Shown here: positions 16,157-25,893 of the stretch, in pieces
Layout: each line of letters starts with the position of its first letter
Position numbering within the stretch: the first letter of the stretch is position 1
Source of the DNA: Mycobacterium rhizamassiliense
GTDB lineage: Bacteria; Actinomycetota; Actinomycetes; Mycobacteriales; Mycobacteriaceae
Assembly (NCBI RefSeq): GCF_900157375.1
Contig: NZ_LT721901.1
Coordinates: forward strand, 738,365 to 802,364
Length of the DNA stretch: 64,000 nt
Reading direction: 5' to 3'
Notes under the pieces: generated by a model
What the model saw: only the letters and a program-made list of their open reading frames with translations
What the model was told of the DNA's origin: nothing
The model's database searches: none
Translations under genes and position numbers: made by a program

Positions 16157-18373
16157 ATGTGGTGTCCGACTTTAAGGGGGTCAGCCATCGCCGCGTTGTA
16201 CGACAAGGGCCGAACCTGGTTGATCGGCTCCGACCCGGGTCTGTTGCGGCTGCGTATGGCGACCCGGACGACGGCCGCGCTGGGTTGCTCGCTGGTGGTG
16301 ATGTTCCTGCTGACCAAGGCGACGGGACAGCCGCTGACGGTCGCGCTGCTAGGGGTCGTCATCACCATGATCGCGTCCCGCTCGGTGAACGAGCCGGATC
16401 CCCGCCAGCAGCGGATCACCATGGCGCTGCTGCCCCTGCCCGGGGCGCTGTCGATCACGCTGGCCACGCTGCTGGCTCCGCACAACATCGCCGCCGACGT
16501 CGTCTTCGTGGCCGTGGTGTTCGGGGCGGTCTACATCCGCCGGTTCGGGGCCCGCGGTCAGGCGCTGGGCATGGTCGCGTTCATGTCCTACTTCTTCACG
16601 CTGTATCTGCGGGCCAACGTGAAGGAGTTGCCCTGGCTGATCGTGGCCGTCGCGGTGGGCACGGTGTGCACATTCGTGATGACCACCTACGTGCTGCCCG
16701 ACCGCCCAGAAACGGTGCTGCGCTCCACTATTCGGGCCCTGCGCGCTCGGATGGCCATCGTCGTCGACACCACCGCGGACGCGGTGCGCACCGGCCGCCT
16801 CGACGAGCGGCGGCGCCGCCGGATGCGGGCCCGCACCATCCGGCTCAACGAGACCGCCCTGATGGTGCAGGGCCAGATCGAGGACAAGGCCAACCCGGCG
16901 ATGCTGTACCGCGGGGTCACCGCCGAACAACTGGCGCCGTGGCTGTTCGACGCCGAACTCGCGATCGAATGGGTGGCCACCGCGGGCCGGCGGGCGGTGG
17001 CGCTCACCGCGGAGATCCCGGTGGCCGCCCGCGACGAGTTGACCATCGCGCTCGCCATGCTGTCGCGAGCGATCCGCTTTCCGGAGGACGGCGGCCTTCG
17101 AGAGGCGGCCGACCAGGCCCAGCGCCTACTCGAGGCGCCCGACCCTGCCGCGGGCGACGCCGAGGGCAACGCCGCGGTGCGCCGCCTCGCGCTGGCGATC
17201 AGCAACGCGGCCACCGCGACCGCCGAGGTGCGGGCGATCGTCGAGGGCGCCGCGACCGGGCGGGCGCCCGAGGCCGCCGATACCCCGCCGCCGCCCGACG
17301 ATGAGCCACCGCAGCAGGGCCTGCGGCAGACCACCCGGCAGGCCATCCAGGCGAGCGTCGCCGCGTCGCTGGCCATCGTGACCGGCGAGCTGCTGGCGCC
17401 GGCCCGTTGGTACTGGGCGGTGATCGCCGCGTTCGTGGTTTTCGCGGGTACCAACTCCTGGGGCGAGACCCTCACCAAGGGGTGGCAGCGGCTGCTCGGC
17501 ACGATGCTGGGCGTGCCGGCCGGCGTGCTGGTGGCCACGTTGTTCGGCGGCGACAAGACGGCCTCGCTGGTGGCGATTTTCGTCTGCCTGTTCTGCGCCT
17601 TCTACTTCATGACGGTCACCTACAGCCTGATGACGTTCTGGATCACCACGATGCTGGCGTTGCTGTACGGCCTGCTCGGTCAGTTCTCGTTCGGCGTGCT
17701 GATGCTGCGGATCGAAGAGACCGCGATCGGGGCCGTGATCGGAATCGCCGTGGCGATCCTGGTTTTGCCGACGACGACCCAGACCACCATCCGCAGGGAC
17801 ACCAGGGCCTTCTTGAACAGCCTGTCCGACCTGATCGAGATCTCCACCGCGACGATGTTCGGTGGCGACGAGACGGTGAGCCCGACCGAGCAGGCGCGCC
17901 AACTCGACCGCAACCTGCAACAGTTCCGCGTCTCCGCCAAGCCGCTGCTGGCCGGGGTCGCCGGCCTGGCGGGTCGCCGCAGCATCCGGCGCGGCCTGCG
18001 GATCTTCACCGCGTGCGACCGGTATGGGCGAAGCCTGGCCCGCAACAGCGAGCGGTACCGGGACCCCGTTGGGGCGGAAGCCCTCTCGGATGCCTTCACG
18101 TCGGCCGCCGCGCAGACCCGGCGCAACATCGACACGTTGATCGCGATGGTCGACGGCGCCAGCGACATGACCGTGTACTGCGCGACCGACGACCTCGACG
18201 CCGCCGAGTGCCGGGCCCGCAATCACGCAGGCGAGGGCGAACCGGACCCCGACATCCGGCGGTTCCTCAGCGCCGTGCACGCGCTGCGCCAGATCGAGCG
18301 GTCCGTCGTCACCGGGGCGATCAATCTCGGCGCCCTCGACCGCCTGCAAGTCGAGGCCCCGACCGCGAGCTGA
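16157..18373 (+). CDS. FUSC family membrane protein (aromatic-acid exporter-like)
   Basis: 738 residues with a duplicated plan: a first block of six hydrophobic segments (about 30-180), a soluble helical part (about 185-385), a second block of about six segments (about 395-550), and a cytosolic tail. This is the architecture of the fusaric acid resistance/YccS-AaeB family, proposed efflux proteins for aromatic acids. The start is uncertain: ATG at 16157 lacks a clear ribosome site, and a purine run AAGGGGG at about 16175 precedes later candidate codons such as TTG at 16196. Substrate unknown. Confidence 0.82.
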   Translation: MWCPTLRGSAIAALYDKGRTWLIGSDPGLLRLRMATRTTAALGCSLVVMFLLTKATGQPLTVALLGVVITMIASRSVNEPDPRQQRITMALLPLPGALSITLATLLAPHNIAADVVFVAVVFGAVYIRRFGARGQALGMVAFMSYFFTLYLRANVKELPWLIVAVAVGTVCTFVMTTYVLPDRPETVLRSTIRALRARMAIVVDTTADAVRTGRLDERRRRRMRARTIRLNETALMVQGQIEDKANPAMLYRGVTAEQLAPWLFDAELAIEWVATAGRRAVALTAEIPVAARDELTIALAMLSRAIRFPEDGGLREAADQAQRLLEAPDPAAGDAEGNAAVRRLALAISNAATATAEVRAIVEGAATGRAPEAADTPPPPDDEPPQQGLRQTTRQAIQASVAASLAIVTGELLAPARWYWAVIAAFVVFAGTNSWGETLTKGWQRLLGTMLGVPAGVLVATLFGGDKTASLVAIFVCLFCAFYFMTVTYSLMTFWITTMLALLYGLLGQFSFGVLMLRIEETAIGAVIGIAVAILVLPTTTQTTIRRDTRAFLNSLSDLIEISTATMFGGDETVSPTEQARQLDRNLQQFRVSAKPLLAGVAGLAGRRSIRRGLRIFTACDRYGRSLARNSERYRDPVGAEALSDAFTSAAAQTRRNIDTLIAMVDGASDMTVYCATDDLDAAECRARNHAGEGEPDPDIRRFLSAVHALRQIERSVVTGAINLGALDRLQVEAPTAS

Positions 18374-18487
18374 CGGCGGCGTAACAGATTTGGTCCGCGA
18401 CTGGCCGCTCGGACATTTCCTTCAATGTGTATGCCCAGGCGTGCATCGGAGCTACCATCTGTTCAGCACCTCCACCTCAACGTCGAC

Positions 18488-18494
18488 GAGGAGG
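18488..18494 (+). promoter_or_regulatory. ribosome-binding site before a non-ATG start
   Basis: GAGGAGG is the best Shine-Dalgarno match in the region, four bases before the codon ATC that aligns with the usual N-terminus of CYP125-type proteins. No ATG, GTG or TTG lies in frame at the right distance, so this site decides for an ATC start or for a point mutation of the original start. Confidence 0.55.
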
Positions 18495-18498
18495 CTCC

Positions 18499-19749
18499 AT
18501 CAGCGCTCCGAATCTTCCGCCGGGGTTCGACTTCACCGATCCCGACATCTACGCCCACCGACTTCCGGTCCAGGAGTTCGCCGAGCTGCGTCGGGTGGCC
18601 CCCGTCTGGTGGAACGAGCAGCCGCTCGATCAGGGCGGGTTCGGCGATGGCGGCTACTGGGTGGTGACCAAACACCGCGACATCCGCGATGTTTCGCTGC
18701 GCAGCGACGTCTTCTCGTCGGCGACGAAGTCCATCGTGCCGCGCTACCGGGCAGACTTGGCGGCGGGCCAGATCGAGGCGGGCCGCACGTCGATGATCAT
18801 GATGGACGACCCCGAACACAGCCGGCTACGCAAGATCGTGTCGCGCGCCTTCACGCCGCGCGCGGTCGAGCGACTGCGCGACGACCTCGCCGAGCGCGCC
18901 CGGCACATCACCACCCACGCCGCGGGCGAACAGAATGGCGATTTCGTCCGCCAGGTGGCCTGCGAATTGCCGCTGCAGGCCATCGCCCGTCTGCTCGGCG
19001 TGCCACTGGAGGACTACGCGAAGCTGTTCGACTGGACCAACAACATGATCGGCAGCGACGACCCGGAGTTCGCCGATAACGACGCGCTGACGTCGGCGGG
19101 CGAATTGATGTGGTACGCCATGCAATTGGCGGCCCGCAAGACCGAGGAGCCGGGTGACGACATCGTCTCCACGCTGATTCAGGGCGACGCCGACGGGCAG
19201 CGGCTGTCGGAGGCCGAGTTCGGCATGTTCGTCGTCACCCTCGCGGTCGCGGGCAACGAGACGACGCGCAACTCGATCACCCAGGGGATGATGGCCTTCA
19301 CCGACCACCCGGATCAGTGGGAGCTGTTCAAGGCGCAGCGGCCCAAGACCGCGGCCGACGAGATCATCCGCTGGGCCACCCCGATCACCGCGTTTCAGCG
19401 AACCGCCTTGGCGGACACCGAACTTGGTGGCGTGCGCATCAAGCGGGGCCAGCGGGTGGTGTTGTTCTATCGCTCGGCCAACTTCGACGAAGAGGTCTTC
19501 GACGACCCGCACACGTTCGACATCCTGCGCGACCCCAACCCGCACGTCGGCTTCGGCGGCACCGGCGCGCACTACTGCATCGGCGCCAACCTGGCCCGCA
19601 TGACGATCGACCTGATGTTCAACGCGATCGCCGACCAGACGCCGGATCTGCATTCCGCCGGCGAGCCCGAGCGGCTGCGGTCCGCCTTCATCAACGGCAT
19701 CAAACACTGGCAGGTCGACTATACCGGCGGCTGCCCGGTGGCCCACTAG
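18499..19749 (+). CDS. cytochrome P450, CYP125-like, possible ATC start
   Basis: The body is close to mycobacterial CYP125 steroid 26-hydroxylases: NLPPGFDFTDPDIYAHRLPV at the N-terminus, the I-helix VAGNETTRNS, the K-helix DEIIR, the haem loop GGTGAHYCIGANLAR and the tail HWQVDYTGGCPVAH. CYP125A1 of M. tuberculosis oxidises the cholesterol side chain; this copy lies away from the cholesterol cluster and so is a paralogue with uncertain substrate. A strong GAGGAGG at 18488-18494 sits 4 nt before ATC at 18499, where relatives begin (416 residues). The only upstream ATG in frame (18427) has no ribosome site and adds 24 unlike residues. Confidence 0.85.
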   Translation: MSAPNLPPGFDFTDPDIYAHRLPVQEFAELRRVAPVWWNEQPLDQGGFGDGGYWVVTKHRDIRDVSLRSDVFSSATKSIVPRYRADLAAGQIEAGRTSMIMMDDPEHSRLRKIVSRAFTPRAVERLRDDLAERARHITTHAAGEQNGDFVRQVACELPLQAIARLLGVPLEDYAKLFDWTNNMIGSDDPEFADNDALTSAGELMWYAMQLAARKTEEPGDDIVSTLIQGDADGQRLSEAEFGMFVVTLAVAGNETTRNSITQGMMAFTDHPDQWELFKAQRPKTAADEIIRWATPITAFQRTALADTELGGVRIKRGQRVVLFYRSANFDEEVFDDPHTFDILRDPNPHVGFGGTGAHYCIGANLARMTIDLMFNAIADQTPDLHSAGEPERLRSAFINGIKHWQVDYTGGCPVAH

Positions 19750-19759
19750 AAAGGCCTTC

Positions 19760-20995
19760 ATGACCGTAGGTACCGCTCCCGCAAGTGTTTTCGACGCCGA
19801 TCTGCCGGCGATCGCCTACGAGGCCGAGGAGACACCGGCCGAGATCTATCCCCGCCTGCGGGCCGCGCAGCAGCAGGCCCCCATCGCGCTGGGACCATAC
19901 GGACCCGAGGTGCTGTCCTATCACTTGGTCCGGTCGATGCTGCGGGATAGCCGCTTCCAGATTCCGCCCGGCCTGAACCTGCTCGTCCAGGGCATCACCG
20001 AAGGCCCGTTGTGGGACAAGGTGGTCAACAGCCTGCTGTGCCTGGAGGGCGACGCGCACCACCGGCTGCGCAGCCTGACCTCCAAGGCCTTCACACCGCG
20101 GGCGACCCTGCGCCTGCACGACACGATGGCCGACGTGATGGACGGTCTGGTCGACCGCGTCGCCGACGCGGGCCGCTGCGACGTCGTCACCGACATCGCG
20201 CGCCCCTACCCGGTCCCGATCATCTGCGCGCTGCTCGGCGCTCCCCGCGAGGACTGGCAGCGGTTTTCGTCGTGGGCCGACGAGGTCTTCAAGGCGTTCA
20301 GCTTCACCGTCGACGTCCGCGACGTCGAGGCCGACGTGATGCGCGCGTGGTGGGAGCTCGACGAGTACGTCGACGAGATGGTGGCCCGGCGACGGCACAG
20401 CCTGACCGACGACCTGCTGTCCGACCTGATCCGCGCCGAGGACGGCGGCGACCGCCTGAACACGGCCGAGCTGCGCATGCTCGCCGGCGGGCTGCTGCTG
20501 GCGGGCACCGACACCACGCGCAACCAGGTGGCCGCCACGGTGCAGGTGTTGTGCGAACATCCGGACCAGTGGGAGCTCCTGCGCGAGCAGCCCGAGCTGG
20601 CGATGCGCGCCGTCGAGGAGACGATGCGCCATTCGCCGATCGTGTGCGGCACCCTTCGGATGGTGACCGAAGACGCCGAGATCGACGGATACCTCTTTCC
20701 CGCGGGCACCCCGGTGCTGATGAATACCCTTGCGGCCAACCGTGATCCGGCCGTCTACGACGACCCCGACCGTGTCGACATCACCCGCGAGGGCGCGCCG
20801 GCGATTTTGACCTTCGGCGGCGGAGTCCACTACTGCCTGGGCGCCAACCTGGCCAGGCGCGAGCTCGCCGAGGCACTCAATGTCCTCACCCAGCGCTTGG
20901 TGAGCCCACGCATCGACGGACCGGTGCCGTGGAAGCCGATGGTGACGCTGAGCGGACCGAAGAGCCTGCCCATCGCCTTCGAAACGGCCCGCTAG
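19760..20995 (+). CDS. cytochrome P450
   Basis: 411 residues beginning 10 bp after the CYP125-like gene, so the two are probably co-transcribed. Motifs: I-helix LLLAGTDTTRNQ, K-helix EETMR, haem loop FGGGVHYCLGANLARRE. It is a soluble bacterial class I P450 needing a ferredoxin partner; none lies beside this pair, so electrons may come from the ferredoxin at 2007 or elsewhere. I cannot place it in a CYP family from sequence alone. ATG start with a purine-rich AGAAAGG upstream. Confidence 0.9.
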   Translation: MTVGTAPASVFDADLPAIAYEAEETPAEIYPRLRAAQQQAPIALGPYGPEVLSYHLVRSMLRDSRFQIPPGLNLLVQGITEGPLWDKVVNSLLCLEGDAHHRLRSLTSKAFTPRATLRLHDTMADVMDGLVDRVADAGRCDVVTDIARPYPVPIICALLGAPREDWQRFSSWADEVFKAFSFTVDVRDVEADVMRAWWELDEYVDEMVARRRHSLTDDLLSDLIRAEDGGDRLNTAELRMLAGGLLLAGTDTTRNQVAATVQVLCEHPDQWELLREQPELAMRAVEETMRHSPIVCGTLRMVTEDAEIDGYLFPAGTPVLMNTLAANRDPAVYDDPDRVDITREGAPAILTFGGGVHYCLGANLARRELAEALNVLTQRLVSPRIDGPVPWKPMVTLSGPKSLPIAFETAR

Positions 20996-21004
20996 TATCG
21001 GGTC

Positions 21005-24000
21005 GTGTCAGCAACGTGCGGGGCCTGTGGCACCGCGGCGCTGACGGGTGACGCCCGCTTCTGTCACGCGTGCGGATCACCGATCACGTCGTCAGCGCCG
21101 GCCGAGTACAAGCAAGTGACGGTGCTGTTCGCCGACGTGGCGGGGTCCATGCAGATCGCGGCCGCGGTCGGATCCGAACGGCTGCGCGAGATCATGGCCG
21201 CGCTGCTCGATCTGTCCGGCGACGTGGTCACCCACTACGGCGGCACGCTGGACAAGTTCACCGGCGACGGCATCATGGCTGTGTTCGGCGCGCCGCGGGC
21301 TTTGGAGGACCACGCCCTGCGGGCCTGCCTGGCAGCGCTCGACATTCAGGCGCAGACGGACGAGCTCGCGGCCCAGGTCGCCGACCGCGACGGCCTCGAG
21401 TTGCGGCTGCGCGTCGGGTTGAACTCGGGCCAGGTGATCGCGGGTGAAATCGGTTCCACGGCAAGCTACACCGCCGTCGGCGAACAGGTCGGCATGGCGC
21501 AGCGGATGGAGTCCGCCGCCCCACCCGGGGGCGTCATGCTCAGCGAGTCGACGGCCCGCCTGGTGGAAGACTCCGTCGTGCTCGGCACCGTGGAACTGGT
21601 GCGGGTCAAGGGTTTTGACGCGCCGCTGCCCGCCCGGCCGTTGTTGGCGCGGGGCGATCAGCGCAGCGCTCGCCCCAGCGACACTGCCCTGGTCGGCCGC
21701 ACCTGGGAGCTCAACACGCTCGGTGGCATCCTCGACGAGGCGATCCACGGTGCGGGATGCATCGTCAACGTCACCGGCCCGGCCGGCATCGGCAAGAGCC
21801 GGCTGGCCCGCGAAACCGCGGCCCTCGCGGCGGCTCGGGGCGTCCCGGTGTTCAGCACCTACTGCGAGTCGCACACCTGCGACATCCCGTTCCGGACGCT
21901 GGCGCAGCTGCTGCGCGCCGCGCTCGAAATCGACCAGCAGGCAACCGATATCGCGCGCGCCCGGATACGCGAGCGCTTCGGGGGCGCCGCGCCCGCGGAT
22001 CTGCTGCTGCTCGACGACCTGCTCGGCATTCGCGATCCCGGGGTGCCACTGCCCGAGGTCGCGCCCGACGCGCGCCGGCGACGGTTGATCAGCCTGATCA
22101 ACTCCGCGTCGCAGGCCCGCGGCACACCCGCGGTCTACGTCGTCGAAGACGCCCACTGGATCGACGAGTCCAGCGAATCGATGCTGGCCAATCTGCTTGC
22201 GGTGCTGCCACATACGCCGTCGCTGGTGCTGATCACCTACCGGCCCGAATACCGGGGCGCGCTCGGGCGGCTGCCCGGCGCGCAGGTGGTGGCGCTGCGT
22301 CCGCTCAGCGGCGCGCAGGCCTCGGCGCTCACCGCCGAGCTGCTGGGCGCCGACGGGTCGGTGACCGAGGTCGCCGCGCAGGTGACGGCCCGTGCCGCCG
22401 GCAATCCCTTTTTCGCCGAGGAGATCGTGCGCGATCTGGCCGAGCGCGGTGTGCTGCATGGCCGCCGCGGCGGATACCAAACGCGCACAGAACTCACGGA
22501 CGTGCAGGTGCCACCCACCCTGCAGGCCACGATCGGTGCGCGCATCGACCGGCTCGACGCCACGGCCAAGCGCACGCTCAACGCGGCCGCGGTGATCGGG
22601 TTGCGCTTCGACGCCGACATGCTCGCCGCGCTGGGCGGCGACATCGATCTGTCCGCACTCGTCGAGACCGAGCTCGTCGATCAGTTGCGGTTCGGCCCGC
22701 ACGCCGAATACGCCTTCCGCCACCCGCTGATCCGCGCGGTCGCCTACGAATCGCAGCTGAAATCCGATCGCGCCCAATTGCACCGGCGCCTGGCCGAGGC
22801 GATCGAGCAGAACCAGGAATCCGAGGACGACAACGCCGCCCTGATCGCCGAGCACCTGGAGGCCGCCTCGGAGCTGCGCGGGGCCTTCAAGTGGCACATG
22901 CGCGCGGCCACCTGGTCGCGCAACCGCGACGTCACCGCGGCCCGCGCCCGCTGGCATCGCGCGAAACAGATGGCCGACCGGATGCCCGAGACCGATCGCG
23001 ACCGCCTGTCCATGCGCATCGCCCCCCGAACCTTGTTGTGCGGAACGGAATTTCGTGTCGGCGGCGCCGGCAACGACGACGACTTCGCCGAGTTGCGCGA
23101 CCTGTGCGACGCAGCGGGCGATCAGCGCTCGCTGGCCATCGGCATGGCCGGGCTGGCTCAGGCGCGTTTCATGAGCTCGCGAGTATGGGATGCGGCCGAT
23201 CTCGCCACGGAGCTGGCCGCCTTGCTCGACAAGGTCGGCGATCCGGCGCTGACGGTCTCGCTGTCGTCGGCGGTGCTCGCCGCCAAGCATGAAGCCGGCG
23301 ACGTCACCGCGGTCCTGCGGTTTGCCCGGCGCGTCATCGATCTCGCCGAAGGCGACCTCGGCCAGGGCAAGCTGATTTTCGCCGTTCCGGTACCGACGGC
23401 GATCGCGATCCGGGGCCTGGCCCGCAGCTGCCTGGGGATGCCCGGATGGCAGGCCGATTTCGACCAGGCCATGACGCACGCCCGCACCCTGGACGCCTTC
23501 TCGTTCTCCGGGGTGAGCTGGTATGCGCACCTGACGCCGTTGATCTACGGGGTGGCCCGTCCCGATGCGGCGATGCTGCGGGACACCGCGGACACCCTGG
23601 CCCTGGCCGAGCAGACGGGTGATCACCTTGGGCTCGACCTTGCCCGCAGCGCCCGCGGCATCGTCCTGATCCACAACGGCGGCGCCGACCGGGACGCCGG
23701 TATGCAACTGCTGACGTCGGTGTGCGACCGCGAAGGCGTTTGGCAGCGTTCGTATTCCGGGGTCTTGCCTATCGTCGCGGCGTACGCGGCACGGGAGAAG
23801 GCGCGACGGGGTGACATCGACGAGGCCCTCGACGAGGCCCGGCACGCCGTCGACCATCTCACCGCCGCGGGCTCCGTCATGTGGAACATGCCGGCCACCG
23901 CGGCCCTCGTCGACGTCCTGCTGACCCGCCGCCTGGCCCGCGACATCGACGAGGCGGCCGCGGTCGTCGAGAAGTGGACGAGCACGACGTCCGATCTCGG

Positions 24001-24157
24001 GGTGACCCTGCACGAGGTGTGGTCGCTTCGAATGCGCGCCCTGCTCGCCCGCGCCCGCAAGGAAGACACCGCCTACCGGGACCTGCGCGAGCGCTACCGG
24101 CGCAAGGCCGCCGACCTCGGCTTCGCGGGCCACGTGGCGCTGGCCGCCGCGATGTGA
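21005..24157 (+). CDS. zinc-ribbon, class III cyclase-like and AAA ATPase multidomain protein
   Basis: 1050 residues, GTG start 9 bp after the P450 stop. Residues 5-27 hold CGACG...CHACG, a zinc ribbon. A class III nucleotidyl cyclase domain spans about 35-190: both metal Asp are present (FADVAGS and TGDGIM) with Lys before the second, and the Arg of AQRME is kept, but the Asn that stabilises the transition state appears as Gly (EQVGMAQR). An ATPase follows (about 225-480: Walker A GPAGIGKSR, Walker B VYVVEDAHW), then a helical-repeat region to the end. There is no LuxR domain. Cyclase activity is doubtful; the protein may be a signal-sensing ATPase. Confidence 0.82.
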   Translation: MSATCGACGTAALTGDARFCHACGSPITSSAPAEYKQVTVLFADVAGSMQIAAAVGSERLREIMAALLDLSGDVVTHYGGTLDKFTGDGIMAVFGAPRALEDHALRACLAALDIQAQTDELAAQVADRDGLELRLRVGLNSGQVIAGEIGSTASYTAVGEQVGMAQRMESAAPPGGVMLSESTARLVEDSVVLGTVELVRVKGFDAPLPARPLLARGDQRSARPSDTALVGRTWELNTLGGILDEAIHGAGCIVNVTGPAGIGKSRLARETAALAAARGVPVFSTYCESHTCDIPFRTLAQLLRAALEIDQQATDIARARIRERFGGAAPADLLLLDDLLGIRDPGVPLPEVAPDARRRRLISLINSASQARGTPAVYVVEDAHWIDESSESMLANLLAVLPHTPSLVLITYRPEYRGALGRLPGAQVVALRPLSGAQASALTAELLGADGSVTEVAAQVTARAAGNPFFAEEIVRDLAERGVLHGRRGGYQTRTELTDVQVPPTLQATIGARIDRLDATAKRTLNAAAVIGLRFDADMLAALGGDIDLSALVETELVDQLRFGPHAEYAFRHPLIRAVAYESQLKSDRAQLHRRLAEAIEQNQESEDDNAALIAEHLEAASELRGAFKWHMRAATWSRNRDVTAARARWHRAKQMADRMPETDRDRLSMRIAPRTLLCGTEFRVGGAGNDDDFAELRDLCDAAGDQRSLAIGMAGLAQARFMSSRVWDAADLATELAALLDKVGDPALTVSLSSAVLAAKHEAGDVTAVLRFARRVIDLAEGDLGQGKLIFAVPVPTAIAIRGLARSCLGMPGWQADFDQAMTHARTLDAFSFSGVSWYAHLTPLIYGVARPDAAMLRDTADTLALAEQTGDHLGLDLARSARGIVLIHNGGADRDAGMQLLTSVCDREGVWQRSYSGVLPIVAAYAAREKARRGDIDEALDEARHAVDHLTAAGSVMWNMPATAALVDVLLTRRLARDIDEAAAVVEKWTSTTSDLGVTLHEVWSLRMRALLARARKEDTAYRDLRERYRRKAADLGFAGHVALAAAM

Positions 24158-24234
24158 CGAAGGCCGTAGGAGTCGCGGAGGCAGCAAACCGGCCTTACGC
24201 TCGTGGGTTGCACGAGGTAAACGGGGGTCTGGTC

Positions 24235-25569
24235 ATGGGCGGAGTCAACCGCCGCGGAAAAAGCCGAGGTGGCAGGGCTGTCGTCGTTGCGTCGGCCCTC
24301 TGCCTGGCCGTCGCCTCGTGCTCGGAGACCGTGTCCCCGCCCGCGGCCAGTTCGACGACCACGGCAACGTCGAAACCCGCGACGAGCACCGCTGCGCCCG
24401 CCCCATCTGTGACGGGCCCGCTGGAGAAGGACTGGAAGACCTACGGCGGGACCGCCTACTTCGGCTGCCCGGACAAGTTCTCCCTCACTAAGACGGCGCT
24501 CGACGACATCCGGCCCAAAGTCTTCGACACCAAGACGGGCCAATACGTGGCGCCGCCCCTGCCCGCGGTTCCCGCCGGCGAAACCGTCACCGGCGGCGTG
24601 TGCGCGCTATCGGGCACCGTCGACGACCTCAAAGTCGTCTACGTCATCACGACCCTCACGCCGGCGCCGCAGGCGACCAAGGCGACGGCCTACGCGTTCG
24701 ACTTCAAGTCCGGCCAGCAGCTGGCCACCAAGGAATTGCAGCCACCGACACCCGACCTGAAATTGGCGGACGCGATCCAGTGGGGGCTGGCCGCCACCTC
24801 CTCGGGCGTCGCCTGGCTGAACGCGTTCAGCGACGGGCACGCGGCATCGCCGCCCCGCACCGTCATCCTGTCGGCCGCCGACCTTTCGGCGAGCTGGAAC
24901 GACCCGCAGCCCGGCCGCGTCTGGCTGGACGTGCTGTCCTTCCAGCGCAACACCGAGGCCGGCAAGACGTCGGGGGCCGAGCTACGGCGCCCGACTGGCG
25001 AGCCGATCTATCAAGACAACGACATCTGGACGGTCGACAGCGAATTGTCCGACGGGCCGGACAAGCTGGTGAAGATCACCCGCCGGGACCCGCACGATCC
25101 GAAGGAAGTCTCGACGTCGTTCTTCGACCTCAACGCCAAGGCGCTGATCAAACTCGGTGACTCAGAACGGGTTTCGGGCGGCGGGCTGTCCGCGACCTTG
25201 TCGGACGGGAAGCTGTTCGTCGATGCCCTCAATTCGGGCGATTCGCAGTTCGGCTTCGGAGTGTGGAACCTGCGGAGCCGGCAGTGGGACCTGCTGAAGA
25301 ACCGGGACGATGCGAAGAAGGCGTCGATCGCCAAACTGGCGTTCTTCGGCGACCACGTCTACCTCACCAACGCGGGAGGGACGTTCGCCGTCCTCGCCCT
25401 GCCCGCGACCGAGCCGGTCGCGACGAACTGGGCGGTGCGGCCGTTCTCCCGGATATCCGGGTGGACGCTGGTGTGCCGCGGCGAGACCGCCCCGCAGTCG
25501 GGCGGCCAGTGCAAGGAGATCGTGTTGGTGCAAGACCAGGATGGGCACTATCCGGGCCCCTGGTTCTAG
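24235..25569 (+). CDS. putative lipoprotein, unknown function
   Basis: 444 residues from ATG 24235. The N-terminus MGGVNRRGKSRGGRAVVVA leads into a hydrophobic stretch and the lipobox VASC near residue 30, so it should be lipidated and face the outside. A Ser/Thr/Pro/Ala-rich linker follows, then a region with repeated short beta patterns (WNLRSRQWDLL, VYLTNAGGTFAVL) that looks like a beta-propeller. I do not recognise a named family. No overlap with neighbours; 77 bp separate it from the cyclase-like gene. Confidence 0.75.
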   Translation: MGGVNRRGKSRGGRAVVVASALCLAVASCSETVSPPAASSTTTATSKPATSTAAPAPSVTGPLEKDWKTYGGTAYFGCPDKFSLTKTALDDIRPKVFDTKTGQYVAPPLPAVPAGETVTGGVCALSGTVDDLKVVYVITTLTPAPQATKATAYAFDFKSGQQLATKELQPPTPDLKLADAIQWGLAATSSGVAWLNAFSDGHAASPPRTVILSAADLSASWNDPQPGRVWLDVLSFQRNTEAGKTSGAELRRPTGEPIYQDNDIWTVDSELSDGPDKLVKITRRDPHDPKEVSTSFFDLNAKALIKLGDSERVSGGGLSATLSDGKLFVDALNSGDSQFGFGVWNLRSRQWDLLKNRDDAKKASIAKLAFFGDHVYLTNAGGTFAVLALPATEPVATNWAVRPFSRISGWTLVCRGETAPQSGGQCKEIVLVQDQDGHYPGPWF

Positions 25570-25736
25570 CCGTCGTCGATGCAGACGGCAGTGGGGTCAG
25601 CGCTCCTAGAGCCGTAGCACATGAGCGCCGAACCGTAGAGACGCTACGTATTGATTAACCGATTAATGCCTACCGACCGTATTGGTTGGCGAACTTTTAC
25701 CTATCTTCCGGTTTTGAGCATGCGTGCTCAGCCGGT

Positions 25737-25893
25737 GGGTTAATCTGGCTCCGGCCGAATCGGGTCTGGATGCGACGGTGGGCGCCTTCATCCTCTTTTT
25801 GTTCGGGCGTTGGGAGAGGTTTTCTCGTACCTCCTGGCGCCATCTCCCGGCTTCACCTGAGCCGGGCGTCATCGGAACGAATGGAGTTCGTCT
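25737..25893 (+). ncRNA. structured leader, copy 1, of small lipopeptide gene
   Basis: A leader that is repeated at 26083-26246. The block 25751-25793 matches 26095-26138 with a single inserted A. After it GTTGGGAGA (25809-25817) can pair with TCTCCCGGC (25843-25851), a 9-bp stem using two G-U pairs, and CGGCT (25848-25852) can pair with AGCCG (25860-25864). The second copy keeps equivalent stems with changed bases. A ribosome site GGAG (25883-25886) lies 7 nt before the ATG. A cis-acting RNA is inferred; no known riboswitch class is recognised. Confidence 0.55.

Noticed and set aside
21092..24187. A 1031-codon open frame on the minus strand.
   Set aside because: It is antisense to the cyclase/AAA gene, whose motifs are clear; the antisense product has no recognisable domain.
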